From JAFGQU01 sp964483625 (GTDB lineage: Bacteria > Omnitrophota > Gorgyraeia > Duberdicusellales > 4484-171): a DNA stretch of 29,212 nucleotides. The stretch spans positions 1 through 29,212 of the forward strand of contig CAZABB010000022.1 of the NCBI GenBank assembly GCA_964483625.1, in the 5' to 3' direction. Numbering within the stretch: the stretch's first letter is position 1; each line of letters starts with the position of its first letter. The notes under the pieces are model-generated. The model saw nothing but the letters and a program-made list of their open reading frames with translations, was not told where the DNA came from and made no database searches. This document shows, one piece after another, positions 1 to 8,104 of the stretch. The translations under genes and the position numbers were made by a program.

Positions 1-171
1 CTGTGACCCACTTTTATTTTTCAAAGAACTGTAAACACATCTTCCGAATTATACATCTAAATCCCAAATCCTAATCTGTTTTGAAATTAGTGCTTAGAGC
101 TTGCTTAGGATTTAGTGCTTTGCTTTTAGGACTTATTTCTAAAATGCACACACAGCGTCATCTTCAGGACA
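1..171. repeat. Intergenic tail with short AT-rich repeats
   Basis: No gene is seen in this stretch downstream of clpB. It contains the phrase TTAGTGCTT twice (88-96 and 112-120) and related words such as AAATCCTAA and AAATCCCAAATC. This resembles the low-complexity intergenic repeats found elsewhere in the host part of the window (for example AAATCCCAAATCC near 11817). No convincing terminator hairpin with a T-run was found after the clpB stop codon. Confidence 0.4.
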
Positions 172-2748
172 CTACTTTTTCTTAAACACGATCCCGTGCT
201 TCTTTTCGTCGATGACGATGGTATCTCCTTCCGAAAACTTCCCCGCGAGGATATCGACACTCAACGGGTTTATGATCATTTTCTGAATCGTACGCTTGAC
301 CGGACGCGCTCCGTATTCGGGACTGTACCCCTTATCGGCGATAAACTCCCGGGCTCGTTTTGTCAGCTCCAGATCGATCTTTTTGGTCTGCATGCGTTTC
401 TTTAATATCTCCATCTGGATATCGACGATGGTGCGAATGCTCTCAAGCTCAAGATTGTTGAACACGATAATCTCATCAAGCCGGTTTAAAAATTCCGGCC
501 GGAAATGATTTTTCAGTTCCCGTTTGATCCGTGCATCGATGATTTTCTTATCCAGCGTAATATCATTGAATATTTCACTGCCGATATTGGAGGTAAGGAT
601 AATCACGGTATTACGAAAATTTACGGTACGACCTTGAGAATCGGTAAGCCGGCCTTCATCCAGTATTTGAAGCAAAACACCGAATACATCCGGATGAGCT
701 TTTTCTATTTCATCGAATAACACCACCGAATACGGCCGCCGGCGCACGCTTTCTGTGAGCTGACCGCCTTCTTCGTACCCTACATATCCCGGCGGCGCTC
801 CCATAAGCCGTGACACCGAGAATTTTTCCATATATTCGCTCATGTCGATACGTACCAGGTTATGTTCGCTGTTGAACAAAAACCAGGCCAGAGTCTTTAC
901 CAGTTCGGTTTTACCCACTCCGGTGGGACCTAAAAACAAAAACGATCCCAGCGGCCGGTTCGGGTCGGATAATTCCGCGCGGGAACGGCGGATGCAGTCT
1001 GAAATCAAGCCGAGAGCCTCATCCTGACCTACAACTCTTTGCTGCAATTCACCCTCCATCCGGATGAGCTTTTCAGTCTCTCCTTCGATAAGCTTGGAGA
1101 CCGGAATCCCGGTCCATTTGGAGACGATCTCGGCGATGTCTTCTTCATCGACTTCTTCTTTCAGCATTTTCGTCGCCTTCTGGATATCGTTCAGCCTGCT
1201 GTTTAACTCCTCCAGTTCACCGCCCAACTGAGGAATCTGCCCGTAGCGGATTTCGGCGACCTTCTCCAGTTGCGCCTGTTTCTGATATTCGGCGGCCTGA
1301 AGCTTCAGTCTTTCGATCTTCTCTTTCGTATCCCTGATCCTGGTAATGACATCTTTTTCTTTCTGCCATTGTGACGTAAGCGTCTGGAGTTCTTTCTCGA
1401 GCGCCGAGATATCATCTTCTAATTTACTCAGGCGTTCTTTTGCCGCCTGATCGGTTTCCTTCTTCAATGCCTGCTTCTGAATTTCCAGTTCCATCTTTTT
1501 GCGTTCGATCTTATCGATCTCTTCCGGCTTGGAATCGATTTCGATACGCAGTTTGGACGCGGCTTCATCGATCAGATCAATTGCTTTATCGGGCAGAAAC
1601 CGTTCGGTAATATACCGGTGCGACAGGTAACTTGCGGCGATAATCGCAGAATCCGTAAGCCTGACGCCATGATGCACCTCATATTTCTCTTTCAAGCCCC
1701 GTAATATCGCGATGGTCTGCTCTAAGGTCGGTTCAGAAACGTACACCTGCTGAAATCTACGCTCAAGTGCCGCGTCTTTCTCGATATGCTTCCGGTATTC
1801 ATCCAGTGTCGTTGCTCCGATACAGCGCAACGTCCCGCGGGCCAGAGCGGGCTTAAGCATATTGGAGGCATCGATCGCGCCTTCGGCGCCGCCGGCGCCG
1901 ACCAAAGTATGCAGTTCATCGATAAACAGAACCAGCTGTCCCTGTTTCGACTCGATTTCTTTCAATACGGCTTTCAAGCGTTCTTCGAATTCACCGCGGA
2001 ATTTACTCCCCGCCACAAGGCTTCCCATATCCAGGGCGATAATCTTTCTATCTTTAAGAATTTCGGGAACATCCCCGGAGGCGATACGCTGAGCCAGCCC
2101 TTCGACAATCGCCGTTTTTCCCACGCCCGGCTCACCGATAAGAACAGGGTTATTTTTTGTCCGGCGCGAAAGGACCTGGATAACCCGGCGAATTTCCTCA
2201 TCCCGGCCGATAACCGGATCGAGCTTGCCTTTCCGTGCGACTTCGGTCAAATCCCGTCCGAATTTATCAAGGGCCTGATACGTCGACTCCGCCGTGGGAG
2301 AATCCGCTTTCTGCGAACCACGTAAGCTTTTTGCCAGCGCGGTCAATTCATCAAGAGAATACCCCTGCTTACGCAGATAATTAAAAAAAAGGCTGTCTTT
2401 TTCTCTGGCAATACCTAAAAGAAGATGCTCACTCGAGATAAAGGAATCTTTAAATTTTTGAGCATATTCGGCGGCATGATTCATCACGGCAGTCAACCGG
2501 GGCGACGCATACGCACCGGCGGCTCCTTGTACGTTCGGCTGCGACTCAAGAAACGCACGAACTTCCCCGATAAGATCATTCACGTTCATCCCCGAACGTA
2601 CCATAATGTCCCGGCATATTCCGGCATCCTCCAGAAGCGCTACAAGAACATGTTCGGGCAAAAGGGCCTGATGGTTCATTTTTTGCGCCCATTGCACGGC
2701 TTTATTGATACTTTCCTGGGCTTTTAAAGTAAATTTTCCGAAATCCAT
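172..2748 (-). CDS. clpB: ATP-dependent disaggregase ClpB
   Basis: ClpB is the hexameric AAA+ chaperone that, with DnaK, pulls polypeptides out of aggregates after heat stress in the cytoplasm. The 858 residues match the usual family length. In order there are a Clp N-domain with two repeats (residues 1-145), a first AAA+ module with Walker A GEPGVGKT (205-212), the long coiled-coil middle domain (about 400-530) that separates ClpB from ClpA and ClpC, and a second AAA+ module with GPTGVGKT near residue 605. A good ribosome site (GGAGG, 6 bases before ATG) supports the start. It is the last gene of a heat-shock series (MerR regulator, hsp20, rhomboid, clpB) with short gaps, so co-transcription from the regulator promoter is plausible, though the gaps hold repeat DNA that could include other signals. 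Confidence 0.97.
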   Translation of the reverse strand: MDFGKFTLKAQESINKAVQWAQKMNHQALLPEHVLVALLEDAGICRDIMVRSGMNVNDLIGEVRAFLESQPNVQGAAGAYASPRLTAVMNHAAEYAQKFKDSFISSEHLLLGIAREKDSLFFNYLRKQGYSLDELTALAKSLRGSQKADSPTAESTYQALDKFGRDLTEVARKGKLDPVIGRDEEIRRVIQVLSRRTKNNPVLIGEPGVGKTAIVEGLAQRIASGDVPEILKDRKIIALDMGSLVAGSKFRGEFEERLKAVLKEIESKQGQLVLFIDELHTLVGAGGAEGAIDASNMLKPALARGTLRCIGATTLDEYRKHIEKDAALERRFQQVYVSEPTLEQTIAILRGLKEKYEVHHGVRLTDSAIIAASYLSHRYITERFLPDKAIDLIDEAASKLRIEIDSKPEEIDKIERKKMELEIQKQALKKETDQAAKERLSKLEDDISALEKELQTLTSQWQKEKDVITRIRDTKEKIERLKLQAAEYQKQAQLEKVAEIRYGQIPQLGGELEELNSRLNDIQKATKMLKEEVDEEDIAEIVSKWTGIPVSKLIEGETEKLIRMEGELQQRVVGQDEALGLISDCIRRSRAELSDPNRPLGSFLFLGPTGVGKTELVKTLAWFLFNSEHNLVRIDMSEYMEKFSVSRLMGAPPGYVGYEEGGQLTESVRRRPYSVVLFDEIEKAHPDVFGVLLQILDEGRLTDSQGRTVNFRNTVIILTSNIGSEIFNDITLDKKIIDARIKRELKNHFRPEFLNRLDEIIVFNNLELESIRTIVDIQMEILKKRMQTKKIDLELTKRAREFIADKGYSPEYGARPVKRTIQKMIINPLSVDILAGKFSEGDTIVIDEKKHGIVFKKK

Positions 2749-2765
2749 TTTTGTCCTCCGGACAC

Positions 2766-2820
2766 AGCGGTTAGGGTTTAGCGGTCAGCGATTAGTATGT
2801 TTTCTTTTTATCTAACCGCT
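2766..2820. repeat. Interspersed inverted repeat (AGCGGTTAG family)
   Basis: The gap between the rhomboid gene and clpB has AGCGGTTAG at 2766-2774 and its complement CTAACCGCT at 2812-2820, with further degenerate AGCGG/CCGCT words between and just after. It can fold into a hairpin. There is no T-run typical of a terminator. Similar CGCTCACCGC words occur near 8780, so this is a dispersed repeat type rather than a gene-specific signal. Confidence 0.5.
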
Positions 2821-2832
2821 ATCCGCTCACCG

Positions 2833-3507
2833 CTATACGCTGTAATCATTGTATCTCTTCTTCAGAAGAAACATCTTTATCAAAATTACTCCCGCCAGGA
2901 ATCCGCCTACATGCGCCCAGAACGCGACCCCGGTCGCGTCTCTTATTCCCAGCGAAGATACGCCTAAGAAGAACTGATATAAAAACCAGATACCCAGAAA
3001 AAACGGTGCCGGTATCTCCACTATCTGCCAGAAGATAAAAAACGGCAAGAGCGTAAGCACCCGGGCTTTCGGGAATAAAAGAAAATATCCGCCCAGCACT
3101 CCGGCAATAGCTCCTGAGGCGCCGATGGCGGGAAGCGTCGAATCGAGGTTAAAAATCCCGTGGATCAGTGATGCGGCGATACCGCAGGCAATATAAAAAA
3201 ATAAAAATTTTCCATGCCCCAGCCGATCTTCGACATTGTCGGCGAATATCCACAGATAGAGACAATTCCCTCCTAAATGCCATAACCCGGCATGAAGAAA
3301 CATGTTGGTAAAGAACGGGTATACTTTTTCGAATATCCCTATCGATAACTGCAGCCGGTAGGGAATGAATCCGAACGTATGGACAAACGGCTCTAAGTTC
3401 GGCCCTAAGGCCATCTCATAGATGAATACGGCGATGTTCATCGCCAATAACACGATCGTCACGACCGGTTTATTTCGATGCGGTATATTGTCTCGTAAAG
3501 GAATCAT
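2833..3507 (-). CDS. Rhomboid-family intramembrane serine protease
   Basis: This is a polytopic membrane protein of 224 residues with about six hydrophobic segments, as expected for a bacterial rhomboid that cleaves substrates within the membrane. The catalytic serine lies in GASG (S131) and the catalytic histidine in AHVGG (H199). The conserved HLGGN block (H77-N81) that helps form the oxyanion site is also present. It starts with a short cytoplasmic stretch (IPLRDNIPHR), a form widely seen in rhomboids of environmental bacteria. The ribosome site is weak. It sits between hsp20 and clpB, which suggests expression with the heat-shock set, although its gaps on both sides are repeat DNA. Its substrate cannot be read from sequence. 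Confidence 0.9.
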   Translation of the reverse strand: MIPLRDNIPHRNKPVVTIVLLAMNIAVFIYEMALGPNLEPFVHTFGFIPYRLQLSIGIFEKVYPFFTNMFLHAGLWHLGGNCLYLWIFADNVEDRLGHGKFLFFYIACGIAASLIHGIFNLDSTLPAIGASGAIAGVLGGYFLLFPKARVLTLLPFFIFWQIVEIPAPFFLGIWFLYQFFLGVSSLGIRDATGVAFWAHVGGFLAGVILIKMFLLKKRYNDYSV

Positions 3508-3530
3508 ATCTTCGTTCCACGCGTTACCGC

Positions 3531-3617
3531 GTTAGCCCGTCCTCCCGTTTACTCTTTCCGTTTTTTACCAATCTATCTCAAAAACGGGCCAACGCTAGAA
3601 CGCATGAACGGGCTAAC
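3531..3617. repeat. Interspersed inverted repeat (GTTAGCCCGT family)
   Basis: GTTAGCCCGT at 3531-3540 is mirrored by ACGGGCTAAC at 3608-3617, with further CCGTT/AACGG words between. The arms enclose the gap between hsp20 and the rhomboid gene. No T-run follows on either strand, so this is better read as a dispersed repeat unit than as a terminator. Confidence 0.5.
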
Positions 3618-3620
3618 CTC

Positions 3621-4085
3621 CTATTGCACCTCTATCGCGATATCTTTCGCCTGAGCCTCTTCCTTTTTCGGCACGGTAAGTTTCAATACACCGTTTTTAT
3701 ACACTGCTTTAATTTTACTGATGTCGGCATACCCTGGCAACCCTATTTCCCGGTAGAATCTCCCTTGAAATCTTTCGGTACGCAGATGCCCTTTCTTTCC
3801 TGCCTTGCCGGCAGGCAGGTTCTCCTGGCTCTGTTCATTCCGTTCGGCAGAAAGAGTCAGTATATCCCCTCTGGCGTTTACCTTGATATCTTTCTGCTGG
3901 AACCCGGGAAGATCAGCATCGACATAAATGTTCTTCTCATCTTCGGAGACATCGATGCTGGGCGTCGACACATTCGTTCCCGAACCAAGCAACGTACCGA
4001 ACGATGAACCAAAGAGCCGGTCCAATTCATGATGCAGATCATCCAACGCGTTAAACGGCTCACGATTGTAACGTACCAGCTTCAT
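3621..4085 (-). CDS. Small heat-shock protein, Hsp20/alpha-crystallin family
   Basis: Hsp20 proteins are ATP-independent holdases that bind unfolding proteins and pass them to DnaK/ClpB. The 154-residue product has an N-terminal arm (1-40), an alpha-crystallin domain starting at PSIDVSEDEKNIYVDADLPG (43-62) and the end signature GVLKLTVPK. A strong ribosome site (AAAGGAGG, 7 bases before ATG) fixes the start. Odd feature: residues 90-96, LPAGKAG, lie in the loop before KKGHLRTERF and are encoded by a G/C-rich palindrome, which looks like an in-frame insertion of an interspersed repeat at a tolerant surface loop. The gene follows the HspR-like regulator, which fits heat-shock control. Confidence 0.95.
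   Translation of the reverse strand: MKLVRYNREPFNALDDLHHELDRLFGSSFGTLLGSGTNVSTPSIDVSEDEKNIYVDADLPGFQQKDIKVNARGDILTLSAERNEQSQENLPAGKAGKKGHLRTERFQGRFYREIGLPGYADISKIKAVYKNGVLKLTVPKKEEAQAKDIAIEVQ
3799..3819. repeat. Palindromic G/C repeat inserted in hsp20
   Basis: The core TGCCGGCAGGCA with flanking CCTGCCT and GG forms a near-perfect palindrome inside the hsp20 reading frame and encodes LPAGKAG. CCTGCCGGCAGG-type palindromes that encode LPAG-like peptides are known to me as dispersed repeats in several candidate-phylum genomes; this attribution is from memory and was not checked by a search. Confidence 0.55.
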
Positions 4086-4204
4086 ACTTCAACCTCCTTT
4101 TTTAGCACTTTACCTCTAACACTGCTAATTCAAGCTCAAAATTTTTTTGCGCTTACCTTGCAGCGCTGATTTCAATGATTAAAAACCGATTACAGTGATT
4201 TAAA

Positions 4205-4507
4205 TCATTCTTGATCATCTTCGTCGGCTACCTCGCGCATCTCAAAAATCACTCTGACCCCGTGAATATTCACGCCCTCTTCCTCTATAAGGTATTTTAT
4301 ATATTTGAGACGTTTCAGGTCGCCATAACAGAACAATTTTTTTCTCTGGCCGATCATCTTCGGGCTTAATATGCCCTCTTTGATAAGTTCATTAACCGTC
4401 CAGGTATGCATATCTAAGAGCCGGCATACAATATTCAACGGATACAGCGGCTCATCGTCCGGTATATCGACATCGAATTGTTCTTCATCTTCGAACCATT
4501 CTCTCAT
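4205..4507 (-). CDS. MerR-family regulator, HspR-like
   Basis: This is a 100-residue DNA-binding protein with a single MerR-type winged HTH: helix-turn-helix at LYPLNIVCRLLDMHTWTVNE (21-40), then the wing and LKRLKYIKYLIEEEGVNIHG (69-88). That ending, with the new helix reading 'I..EG(V/I)N..GV', is typical of HspR, the repressor of dnaK/clpB/hsp20 in actinobacteria and others. Residues 7-19 form an unusually acidic N-terminal arm. The gene heads the series hsp20, rhomboid, clpB on the same strand, so it probably controls that set and itself. An inverted repeat over its -35 box is a candidate operator. The start codon lies only about 9 bases from the -10 box, so its mRNA may be nearly leaderless. 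HspR identity is inference; it could be another MerR subfamily. Confidence 0.8.
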   Translation of the reverse strand: MREWFEDEEQFDVDIPDDEPLYPLNIVCRLLDMHTWTVNELIKEGILSPKMIGQRKKLFCYGDLKRLKYIKYLIEEEGVNIHGVRVIFEMREVADEDDQE

Positions 4508-4516
4508 CGCACTTTT

Positions 4517-4545
4517 TTTATATCATATACAAAAATATCTGTCAA
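4517..4545 (-). promoter_or_regulatory. Sigma-70-type promoter of the MerR/hsp20 series
   Basis: Read on the minus strand there is TTGACA (4545-4540), a 17-base spacer and TATAAA (4522-4517). The expected transcription start falls about 3 bases before the ATG at 4507, leaving almost no leader and no visible Shine-Dalgarno site. The sequence ATATGATATAAAAA around the -10 box is repeated exactly in the promoter of the second MerR-like gene at 29177-29205. Confidence 0.75.
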
Positions 4546-4557
4546 GATGTTTCTTGA
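4542..4557. promoter_or_regulatory. Candidate operator, inverted repeat TCAAGA-N4-TCTTGA
   Basis: Read on the minus strand, TCAAGA and TCTTGA flank AACA, a perfect 6-base inverted repeat that overlaps the -35 hexamer of the MerR gene promoter. Such a placement fits binding of an autorepressor. The half-site order differs from the classical HspR (HAIR) consensus CTTGAGT-N7-ACTCAAG, so the link to this regulator is inference. Confidence 0.45.
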
Positions 4558-4639
4558 AAATTTTTTAGTTTTTTATAAAAAATGCAAGCGTTTACATTGA
4601 TTTATTTTCATAAACATCAGCAAACCAATAACTTATAGA

Positions 4640-4676
4640 AACACACCTCTCCCCCGTTCAAGGAGAGAGGTGTGTT
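4640..4676 (-). terminator. Hairpin after the VIT/VWA gene
   Basis: AACACACCTCTC (4640-4651) pairs perfectly with GAGAGGTGTGTT (4665-4676) across a 13-base loop, 26 bases beyond the stop codon of the VIT/VWA gene. The T-run after the hairpin on the minus strand is short and interrupted (TTTCTATAAGTT), so termination may be partial. Confidence 0.5.
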
Positions 4677-4702
4677 CGAACCCTGGTTCGTTAGGTATCT
4701 TT

Positions 4703-6931
4703 CTACTGATACTTCAGGATAATTCTCATATATCCGCGAGGCAGGTTAAGGCTTTTAAAGATGCGGGTAAGATCGGCCTTGTGGCATTCTCTTCCCGTAA
4801 ACCCGGCGACATTCAGCCGAAGCGCACCCGGCGCGTCGGCCGTTATCTCAAGCGTAACTTTCTGCAAAGACCATGCCTTAAACAAGTCAGCCAGCTTCTC
4901 TTTGACCGGCTCAAGAAGCGCATCGAACTGCTGAAGCGTCATTGATTGCGGGAATACACCTTCGACAACAGTTACGCGAGGTATTACCTTTTCCACCTCC
5001 GGAGCCGCCGCCATATCCTGAGCCATGCGGTCGAATCCGGCGGATGCTTTCAGGCAGGCCCGCGGATAAACTCCTGACTCGCCCAGTGCCAGCTCGCTTA
5101 CTCCTTGCGGTAACGGTAACGGCTGCTTCACTCGTACGATCTCACCGGTATCGCGCACGACCGTATCGACCGCGACAAACGAAGTATATTCGGTCATAAG
5201 CGAATAGGTTAAGCCAAGCTCTGTTACCTGATCTTTTACATCAACCCCCACACTTCCGTAATCAGAAAGCCGGGCTATTTTCTCTCGTGCCCATATATAC
5301 CGTAAAGCGGTATTGGCGGAATTCTCCGTATATTGAGATACATCGATAACTTTTCTGTACGGACCAGATGCGGTATTCCCAGTCACAATAATTTTACCGC
5401 GAGCATTCTTGTATTTTCCATATATAATCAGAGGGCGTTCGGCAAAGAGATCACCAATTGCTTTTGGTTCTGTATCGTAGGCATCAAACCCACGGTATTC
5501 CACCTTTACATCGGTTAAAACCGGACGGCTGACGTAGGTTAAAAAATTCTTGGCAATTTTTTTCGCCTCTTTTTTATTCCCCGCCACAAACGGCTCACCG
5601 TCACCGGCCCGGGCTAACCCTTCGATCAGATAGCGGTTGGTACTTGTTCCGATCCCGAAGGTGAAACAGTTGGCATTCCCGATGCGGTTACGGATCATAT
5701 CAAAGGCTCGCCTTTCCACCGAAATATACCCATCGGTAGCAATCACGACCGTACGCGAGATACCTTCCGGTTTGGGGAGCGCCAGAGCGCCGTTCAGTGC
5801 CGAAAGAAGGTTGGTTCCGCCAGAACCCCGCTGGGACTCGAGCATATTGACTGCGTTTCGGATATTCTCCTGTGTGGCCTCAAGCGGCCGTGGTGAAAGG
5901 ACATTCGATCCGCCGGCGAAAAATACGATATTAAAATAATCGGTTTCGTTCAGATCATCGAGAACGTTCCGTATCAGTGTTTTTGACACCTCAAGCGGAA
6001 ACCCGTTCATCGAACCCGACACATCCACAACAAATACATATTCCCGCGGCGGAACATCGCGTTTTTGGACGTTTTCAGGCGGCTGGACGGTAAGAAGAAA
6101 AAAATTCTCATCACCCGGATAGAGCATAAGCCCCGTCTGGATCTTTCCTCCCCGCAGATTGTAACGCAGAATGAAATCGCGATTACCGGCGTTTTTTTCA
6201 TCGACTTCCACGCGCGCATACAGATTCCCTTTTTCTACCGTAACATTATGAGAAGGGACCCACACATCCTCGACGGCAAACGGAGTATTCAACGTCACCG
6301 TGATATCGACGTCAGAAGTCACCTCATTCCCGGCGCGCAGATACGGAATTTGAAGCCACGAATTATTTTTACCCGTATCTTCACCTGAGTACCGCGGCCC
6401 CACGACGGCAGGAAACACATATTCATACACACCATCCTCGGGTATCAGAAGTTCGGTGTAATGCACGGTTACGCGCACTACATCTCCGGGCATGATATTG
6501 GCCACATTCATCTGGAACACGTTGGGACGTTGTTGTTCCAGCAATGAGGCCGCCTGGCCCGCGTTTTTCGCGGTCTCATAGATATCCCGCGCGGTCTCTT
6601 TCTTCTCTATGTTCGCCTCTAAGACCCGGTCGGCAATTTTCATCTGCATCCGGTTGACTGCCGCGTGCGTCGAGAGCGGAAAAGCATAGACCGCTTCGAT
6701 CGTTTTATCCCCTTCATTTTTGTAGACCTGAGTCACCTCGCCATAGGCGATAACGCCGGCGATATTGACGTTCACATCCGTATCCATAAGCGGGAACTGT
6801 TCCTGGCCCTCGTTGTTTTTCACGAAAAAATATGGCGCCTGCCGTTCTTCTTTCTTATCCTGAGCCCCTATCGGCTGAATAACCCGCATCGTCAATACAC
6901 ATAATCCCAGAATCATCATCATTCTCTTCAT
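4703..6931 (-). CDS. Secreted VIT and von Willebrand factor A domain protein
   Basis: The product is an exported protein of about 742 residues. I place the start at 6931 because ATG there follows AAGGGGG and opens a signal peptide (MKRMMMILGL, cleavage near IGAQ, residue 24); the upstream ATG at 6961 has no ribosome site. Residues 45-165 form a VIT domain (GEVTQVYKN, the ETARDIYETAKNAG block and NIMPGD...VHYTE). A VWA domain starts near 297, with a complete metal-site motif DVSGS (D303, S305, S307) and FGIGTSTNRYL further on. Proteins of this architecture (inter-alpha-inhibitor-like) bind partners in the periplasm or outside the cell; the partner here is unknown. It follows the ECF sigma/anti-sigma pair with a gap of about 135 bases, and may belong to that regulon. 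Confidence 0.88.
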   Translation of the reverse strand: MKRMMMILGLCVLTMRVIQPIGAQDKKEERQAPYFFVKNNEGQEQFPLMDTDVNVNIAGVIAYGEVTQVYKNEGDKTIEAVYAFPLSTHAAVNRMQMKIADRVLEANIEKKETARDIYETAKNAGQAASLLEQQRPNVFQMNVANIMPGDVVRVTVHYTELLIPEDGVYEYVFPAVVGPRYSGEDTGKNNSWLQIPYLRAGNEVTSDVDITVTLNTPFAVEDVWVPSHNVTVEKGNLYARVEVDEKNAGNRDFILRYNLRGGKIQTGLMLYPGDENFFLLTVQPPENVQKRDVPPREYVFVVDVSGSMNGFPLEVSKTLIRNVLDDLNETDYFNIVFFAGGSNVLSPRPLEATQENIRNAVNMLESQRGSGGTNLLSALNGALALPKPEGISRTVVIATDGYISVERRAFDMIRNRIGNANCFTFGIGTSTNRYLIEGLARAGDGEPFVAGNKKEAKKIAKNFLTYVSRPVLTDVKVEYRGFDAYDTEPKAIGDLFAERPLIIYGKYKNARGKIIVTGNTASGPYRKVIDVSQYTENSANTALRYIWAREKIARLSDYGSVGVDVKDQVTELGLTYSLMTEYTSFVAVDTVVRDTGEIVRVKQPLPLPQGVSELALGESGVYPRACLKASAGFDRMAQDMAAAPEVEKVIPRVTVVEGVFPQSMTLQQFDALLEPVKEKLADLFKAWSLQKVTLEITADAPGALRLNVAGFTGRECHKADLTRIFKSLNLPRGYMRIILKYQ

Positions 6932-7066
6932 CGTGCCCCCTTTCGTTCCCTGATTCGCCATCAGGAGGAAAACCCTGTATTATCAATTATCCCCGCTATC
7001 CACCTGATTCGACACCGGCAGGGTAGAGATTGTTCCCGAAAAAATCGTTTTTTTTACGGAGATATG

Positions 7067-8104
7067 TTACGGGGAAGGAGTGGTCGTTATATTGACCTGT
7101 AAAACAACAGTCTGATATTTACTGAGATCACCGGAAACCTCACGGGTAATCTTTCCGATTCCTGCCGCTTCGATTCCGTCTAAGAAGGATTTCATCCTGA
7201 ACCCCTCGCCTCTGACGATGAATTCGACAAACGCGTATGTGCCGGCATCAAGCTGACGCAGTTCTTTATCGGTGGGTACAATAATCGCGATATCCAGCTT
7301 TTCAAGCAGGTTTAACGTATCATCGATTGCCTGAGGCAGATCATTTACCGAAATCTCAACTCTCTGACGGCTGTATAGTAACGGGGCTTCGGGGATTTCT
7401 TCCGCTTCCTTGATCTCTTCTCTCCCTGCCTCTTTCATCTCACCGGCTGAAGGAGCCGTCCGCCCGGCAGCCGGCAGTGCAACAGGTTCTTTTTCTCTGC
7501 TTTCCGCGGCAAAATCTTCCCGGGATAAGGCCAAAGGAGCGGGTTCTTCTTTCTTCTCAAATAACATCGTATCCTGCTCACTGCCACCGGAGGCGACGGA
7601 CCCGGAATCCTCTGCCCCGGGAACGGACACGTTCCCGGGAACACGATCCTTTAACGCGGCGCCCATCTCCGGCGCGGCGCTTCTTGGAACGCCGGCAGTA
7701 TCTTCAGGCAGAGACACTTTATACGACACTTCGGGTTTTGGCCGGCTCATCTTCTCTAAGGGAGCATTGACATCCAGGCTTCGAAATACGGCAACGAAAC
7801 AAATCAATACCAAAACCAGAGCCGCCGGCACGTTCACGGCGGGATTGTTCAGGATATGTTTCAGGACCGAATCAAGCCGACGCTTCTCTTTCATGCGCCG
7901 GTGCAGATGGTCAAGAAAATCATCGGGAGCCTTATCCTGGGGTATCTGACTCAATGCCTCCCGGATCCGGCGGGCGTCCTCAAGGTCCCGGCGGCAGAAA
8001 GGACAGCCTAAAAGGTGCTGTTTCAAACGGGCATTCTCTTCAGAGGAAAGCTCTCCGTCTAAATATGTTTCCAATAATTTTTTTATATCTTTACATTCTT
8101 TCAT
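7067..8104 (-). CDS. Membrane anti-sigma factor with zinc-finger (zf-HC2) domain
   Basis: The 345-residue protein should hold the adjacent ECF sigma factor inactive at the membrane. The N-terminus has the anti-sigma zinc motif C4...H30-x3-C34-x2-C37. One membrane helix follows (about 91-107, NVPAALVLVLICFVAVF), then a long Pro/Glu/Ala-rich linker (about 115-245) and a C-terminal globular domain (VEISVNDLPQAIDDTLNLLE onward) that resembles the periplasmic sensor part of DUF4349-like proteins. Its ATG overlaps the sigma stop codon (ATGA), so translation is coupled, the usual arrangement for a sigma/anti-sigma pair. The signal sensed is not evident. Confidence 0.88.
   Translation of the reverse strand: MKECKDIKKLLETYLDGELSSEENARLKQHLLGCPFCRRDLEDARRIREALSQIPQDKAPDDFLDHLHRRMKEKRRLDSVLKHILNNPAVNVPAALVLVLICFVAVFRSLDVNAPLEKMSRPKPEVSYKVSLPEDTAGVPRSAAPEMGAALKDRVPGNVSVPGAEDSGSVASGGSEQDTMLFEKKEEPAPLALSREDFAAESREKEPVALPAAGRTAPSAGEMKEAGREEIKEAEEIPEAPLLYSRQRVEISVNDLPQAIDDTLNLLEKLDIAIIVPTDKELRQLDAGTYAFVEFIVRGEGFRMKSFLDGIEAAGIGKITREVSGDLSKYQTVVLQVNITTTPSP

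Noticed and set aside
1786..2325. Long plus-strand open frame opposite clpB
   Set aside because: It is a shadow of the highly conserved clpB coding strand, without its own ribosome site or recognisable product.
4106..4190. GCGCT...AGCGC hairpin upstream of hsp20 as terminator or CIRCE element
   Set aside because: The stem is only five bases, no T-run follows on the minus strand, and it does not match the CIRCE consensus.
4665..4690. TTCGAACCC resembling a tRNA T-loop complement
   Set aside because: No T-stem pairing, acceptor or anticodon arm can be formed; the bases belong to the hairpin behind the VIT/VWA gene.
7410..7949. Plus-strand open frame opposite the anti-sigma gene
   Set aside because: It is low-complexity sequence opposite the Pro/Ala/Glu-rich linker and shows no family features.
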